Assembly: GCF_017916325.1 (NCBI RefSeq)
Contig: NC_090166.1
Location: 475,001-539,000, forward strand
Length of the DNA: 64,000 nucleotides
From: Leishmania martiniquensis
Taxonomy: Eukaryota; Euglenozoa; Kinetoplastea; Trypanosomatida; Trypanosomatidae
Reading direction: 5' to 3'
The position numbers and the translations under genes are program-made. The notes under the pieces were generated by a model, which made no database searches, was not told where the DNA came from, and saw only the letters and a list, made by a program, of their open reading frames with translations. Shown one piece after another: positions 61,375-64,000 of the stretch; position 1 is the stretch's first letter, and each line of letters starts with the position of its first letter.

Positions 61375-64000
61375 TCACTTGCACTGACGCAGGAGCGACG
61401 CGACCGCGTCCTCCACGCGGCGCTCACGCTCTGCCGTACTCAGTCCAGTGCCTCCGCTATCCGCATCGCACGAAGTCGGCCCGCTGACCGCACCCGCAGC
61501 ATCCTCCCGCGACAAGTGCTCACGGGCAACAGTCACCGCTGCACTCTGCGCTAACATCCCGTAAAACACAGACGCGCGTCGTTCCAGCAGCTCTCGAGGC
61601 GACCCCATCTCCACCACGCGTCCGCGATCCATTACAAGCACAACGTCGTACGCCGCCACGGTGTGCAGCCGGTGCGCGATCGTCACCACCGTGTAGGCGC
61701 CAAACTTCTCGGCCACTACACGCTGCACCGTCTGATCCAATCTCGCGTCCACGTTCGCCGTCGCTTCGTCCATCAGAATGAACGCGCTCCCTTTTTTCAG
61801 CAGTGCACGCGCTAAGCATAATAGCTGGCGCTGGCCAACACTGAAGTTCGACCCGCCCGCCTGCACCACAGTTTCTAGTGCAGGCGTGCCTCCAAATACG
61901 GTATTCGGCCTTCTAGTAAGCGCCGACGGCATCGCAGCTGTCGGAGAGATAGCCGGGGAGCAGCAGCCACCGCTTTCCACGAACCCTACGGCCACCAGTG
62001 CTTCTAGCACCTCCCTGTCCGTCGCGTCGCCGAACGGGTCCACGTTGCTGCGCACCGTCCCGTCGAACAGCAGCGGGTCCTGCGGGATCATGGAGAAGAG
62101 CCGGCGCAGTGTAGGCAGCGGGTACGTCCGCGCGTCGCGCCCGCACACGAGGATGCGCCCGCCGCACACGTCCACCAGCCGCAGGAACGCCAGCAGCAGC
62201 GTCGACTTGCCGCTGCCGGTGCGCCCCACCACGCCCACCTTCTGCCCAGGCGCCACGGCGAAACACACGTCGCGCAGCACCAGCGGCAGACCCGGTCGGT
62301 ACCGCATGTCCACGTGCTCCAGCCGCAGAGCGCCGAAATCGCGGCCGGCGTCGCTCCCTGTAGCACCTCCCTGCCACGCAGGCGCGCCCTCATCGTCATC
62401 ACCAGCCGCGACGACGATTTCGCTAGCAGCGCTGGCGCTCCAGTTGCTATTCTCGCAGCTGCCGTTGTGCGCCATCCCATCCTGCATAGCGTACGCTTCC
62501 CGCGGCTCCAGTAGCAGCGCTTCCTTCGGCACGCAGCGAATGTAATGGCACACACGCTGCACACTGTTCATGCTCGCCTCGACAACAGCAGCGAGGTCTA
62601 GGATGGAAGAAAGCGACCAGCTGAGGTCGAGGCACATGGTGAGGCTCAGCGAGATCAGGCCCACACGTGCCTCCGGCATCACAGGGGACGCATCTATCAG
62701 CTTCTCTAGCACGCCGATCAGCCCGACAGCAACAATTACGAAGGCCGCAATGTACTCGATCCGGAGAGCGAGCCACAATGTCATCACCTTCTCCACATAC
62801 GTGCAGCTATACACGAGATCCAGCCGTCGAAGCGCCTCCGCGAGCAGCACGTGCGACTTGTCGTATACTGCAATGGTTGCGCGGCCGTGCACCACATCTT
62901 CTAGTAGTGAGAACAATGGAGACTGAGCCACGCTGCCGCGCCGCCGCACCTCACGCACCACTGTTGCGTAGAACTTCAGCAGGCGTCCAAACGCGTAAGC
63001 CGCCAACAGCAGCACGACAATACTAAAGGGCGACGTGTACAGCGTCACTGCTAGCGACGTCGTGATGTACCCGCCGATGCCCAGAAATGGAATGACGTTC
63101 GCCGGGAGCTCGTCATCGAGGACGAAGATGTCCTTGCTGAACCGGTTAACGGCGCGGCCCAGCGGCGTTCGGTCAAAGAAGGCAAGCGTGGCGGAGCTCA
63201 CCGTATGCAGGAGAGTGGCGTGCAAGCGGCGGGCAGCGCGGCGGGAGCACTGCAAAATGAATAAATCGTTGGCGGAGACGGTGAGAGAGGACGCCAAGAG
63301 AAAGCCGAGATAGACGCCGAGCTGTTCGTTGGCGGAGAGAAAGGAGCCAAAGGAGTTCACAGACCACAGCGTTAGCCAAACACTCGTGGCCGTTGAGAGG
63401 ATTTCGCCGAGGAGGCACTGCAGTGTAGCGCGAATGGCGACGCGCAAGCCTCCCCCTGCCTCAAAGTAGGTACGGTACACGCTCCACGGTATGTGCCCCG
63501 TCTCCTTCTCCTCCATAGTCATCAAGTCGCCACCATCGGCTGCATCCTCATCACCGCCGAGACCACCTGAGTCATTCGCAGAGCGCAGCACGACGCTAGA
63601 CGTATGTGTGGCGTCTAAAGTCCTTAGCAGCGTACAGCCATCGTCAGTGCAGCTCTTCGCGTTCGCGTCCTCACTGTCTCGCGAGTCGCGCCGGTGAAGC
63701 TTTAGCGAAGTGCCGTCAATCCTCTGCACCAGCTCGGCGTCCTCTTGGGCACCGCCACAATCAGCACCAGCATGCAGAGCGCGGTCCAGCTCCTCCGGCG
63801 TGGCATCCAACGCCCTCACGCTCGCAACAGGCAGCCCCGCCGGACTCAGTTCCTGGTCTTCCGCCACAGCCGGATCGCCACCGCCACCTGCACCGTTCTT
63901 GCCTGAAGCCGAAGCGGCGGTGGCAGCCTCCTCGTGCTCCACGTGCGCCTTCCACTCCGAGGAAGCGTAAGCAGCATAGCTGCCTGCGAACACGACGGAG
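61375..64000 (-). CDS. ABCC transporter, third copy, 5' part beyond the window
   Basis: The frame is open from base 64000 to the TGA at 61377-61375, about 874 codons. It starts inside the protein just after NBD1: VFAGSYAAYASSEW aligns with the VAFQGSYAAYREF stretch after NBD1 of the second copy, so the upstream half lies outside. Visible are an acidic/Ala-rich linker, TMD2 starting at IPWSVYRTYFEAGGG, and NBD2 with GRTGSGKST, FSVGQ and ILMDEATANVD. Between Walker A and the signature it carries about 25 extra residues (CCSPAISPTAAMPSALTRR region) absent from the other two. DNA identity with them is high only at about 62033-62316; the rest of NBD2 uses visibly less GC-rich third positions. It may correspond to Leishmania ABCC6 (recollection). 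Confidence 0.93.
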   Translation of the reverse strand, partial: SVVFAGSYAAYASSEWKAHVEHEEAATAASASGKNGAGGGGDPAVAEDQELSPAGLPVASVRALDATPEELDRALHAGADCGGAQEDAELVQRIDGTSLKLHRRDSRDSEDANAKSCTDDGCTLLRTLDATHTSSVVLRSANDSGGLGGDEDAADGGDLMTMEEKETGHIPWSVYRTYFEAGGGLRVAIRATLQCLLGEILSTATSVWLTLWSVNSFGSFLSANEQLGVYLGFLLASSLTVSANDLFILQCSRRAARRLHATLLHTVSSATLAFFDRTPLGRAVNRFSKDIFVLDDELPANVIPFLGIGGYITTSLAVTLYTSPFSIVVLLLAAYAFGRLLKFYATVVREVRRRGSVAQSPLFSLLEDVVHGRATIAVYDKSHVLLAEALRRLDLVYSCTYVEKVMTLWLALRIEYIAAFVIVAVGLIGVLEKLIDASPVMPEARVGLISLSLTMCLDLSWSLSSILDLAAVVEASMNSVQRVCHYIRCVPKEALLLEPREAYAMQDGMAHNGSCENSNWSASAASEIVVAAGDDDEGAPAWQGGATGSDAGRDFGALRLEHVDMRYRPGLPLVLRDVCFAVAPGQKVGVVGRTGSGKSTLLLAFLRLVDVCGGRILVCGRDARTYPLPTLRRLFSMIPQDPLLFDGTVRSNVDPFGDATDREVLEALVAVGFVESGGCCSPAISPTAAMPSALTRRPNTVFGGTPALETVVQAGGSNFSVGQRQLLCLARALLKKGSAFILMDEATANVDARLDQTVQRVVAEKFGAYTVVTIAHRLHTVAAYDVVLVMDRGRVVEMGSPRELLERRASVFYGMLAQSAAVTVAREHLSREDAAGAVSGPTSCDADSGGTGLSTAERERRVEDAVASLLRQCK
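62033..62316 (-). repeat. Short NBD2 stretch shared with the other ABCC genes
   Basis: Surrounding Walker A, this 284-bp stretch is nearly the same as 33330-33630 in the first ABCC gene, except for a variable patch at about 62105-62130 and scattered single changes. Flanking NBD2 sequence is clearly more diverged. This fits an older or shorter conversion tract. Confidence 0.7.

Noticed and set aside
1..64000. CRISPR arrays, operons with ribosome binding sites, bacterial insertion sequences
   Set aside because: None seen, and the gene organisation is that of a trypanosomatid nucleus, where such features do not apply.

Overview
The window looks like nuclear DNA of a trypanosomatid, most likely Leishmania or a close relative. 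It is GC-rich, and every convincing protein gene is a long, intronless reading frame on the minus strand, so the 64 kb reads as one polycistronic unit with no strand switch. Genes are separated by long spacers full of C/T-rich tracts on the transcribed strand (spliced-leader acceptor regions), homopolymers and microsatellites. The acidocalcisome proton pyrophosphatase next to several ABCC transporters and a tRNA-Gly/tRNA-Glu pair resembles what I recall of the VP1-ABCC4/5/6 part of Leishmania chromosome 31. That placement is memory and was not checked.

Layout in coordinate order (transcription runs right to left). 1-3276: 3'-truncated gene for a ubiquitin-like plus thioredoxin-like fusion protein. 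3277-8928: long gene-free spacer with repeat copy A and a degenerate tract. 8929-11337: K+-dependent vacuolar H+-pyrophosphatase (VP1). 11945-14695: leucine-rich-repeat protein. 14974-16615: repeat copies B and C in inverted orientation around a tRNA-Gly(GCC)/tRNA-Glu(CTC) pair. 18117-22022: large disordered protein with an acidic tail. 23827-27066: coiled-coil protein. 29267-31096: coiled-coil protein that looks like a stand-alone dynein microtubule-binding stalk. 32859-37910 and 39681-44390: two full ABCC transporters. 45476-46064: repeat copy D plus a scrap of ABCC 3' coding sequence. 47392-50418: disordered/coiled-coil protein. 50419-56641: 6.2 kb without a gene. 56642-60094: putative N-myristoylated protein. 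61375-64000: C-terminal half of a third ABCC transporter, cut by the window edge.

The most striking results are as follows. (1) The two complete ABCC genes are mosaics: three blocks (about 529, 508 and 705 bp; N-terminal cytosolic module, NBD1, NBD2) appear identical at the DNA level, while the membrane domains between them have diverged strongly. This suggests gene conversion, or conserved engines combined with variable substrate-binding parts. (2) The shared N-terminal module resembles a CAP-Gly (microtubule plus-end/tubulin-tail binding) fold, which is unexpected in an ABC transporter. (3) The 609-residue protein has the coiled-coil / dynein MTBD / coiled-coil layout without a motor. (4) A nearly invariant repeat of about 573 bp occurs four times in both orientations and brackets VP1, the tRNAs and the ABCC genes. 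This geometry could support amplification or rearrangement. (5) An ABCC gene relic near copy D shows that recombination has already happened there.

CDS starts were placed at the first in-frame ATG; several longer frames begin with non-ATG codons or run upstream through the splice acceptor, and those were shortened. Identity statements come from reading the sequence by eye, not from an alignment program.
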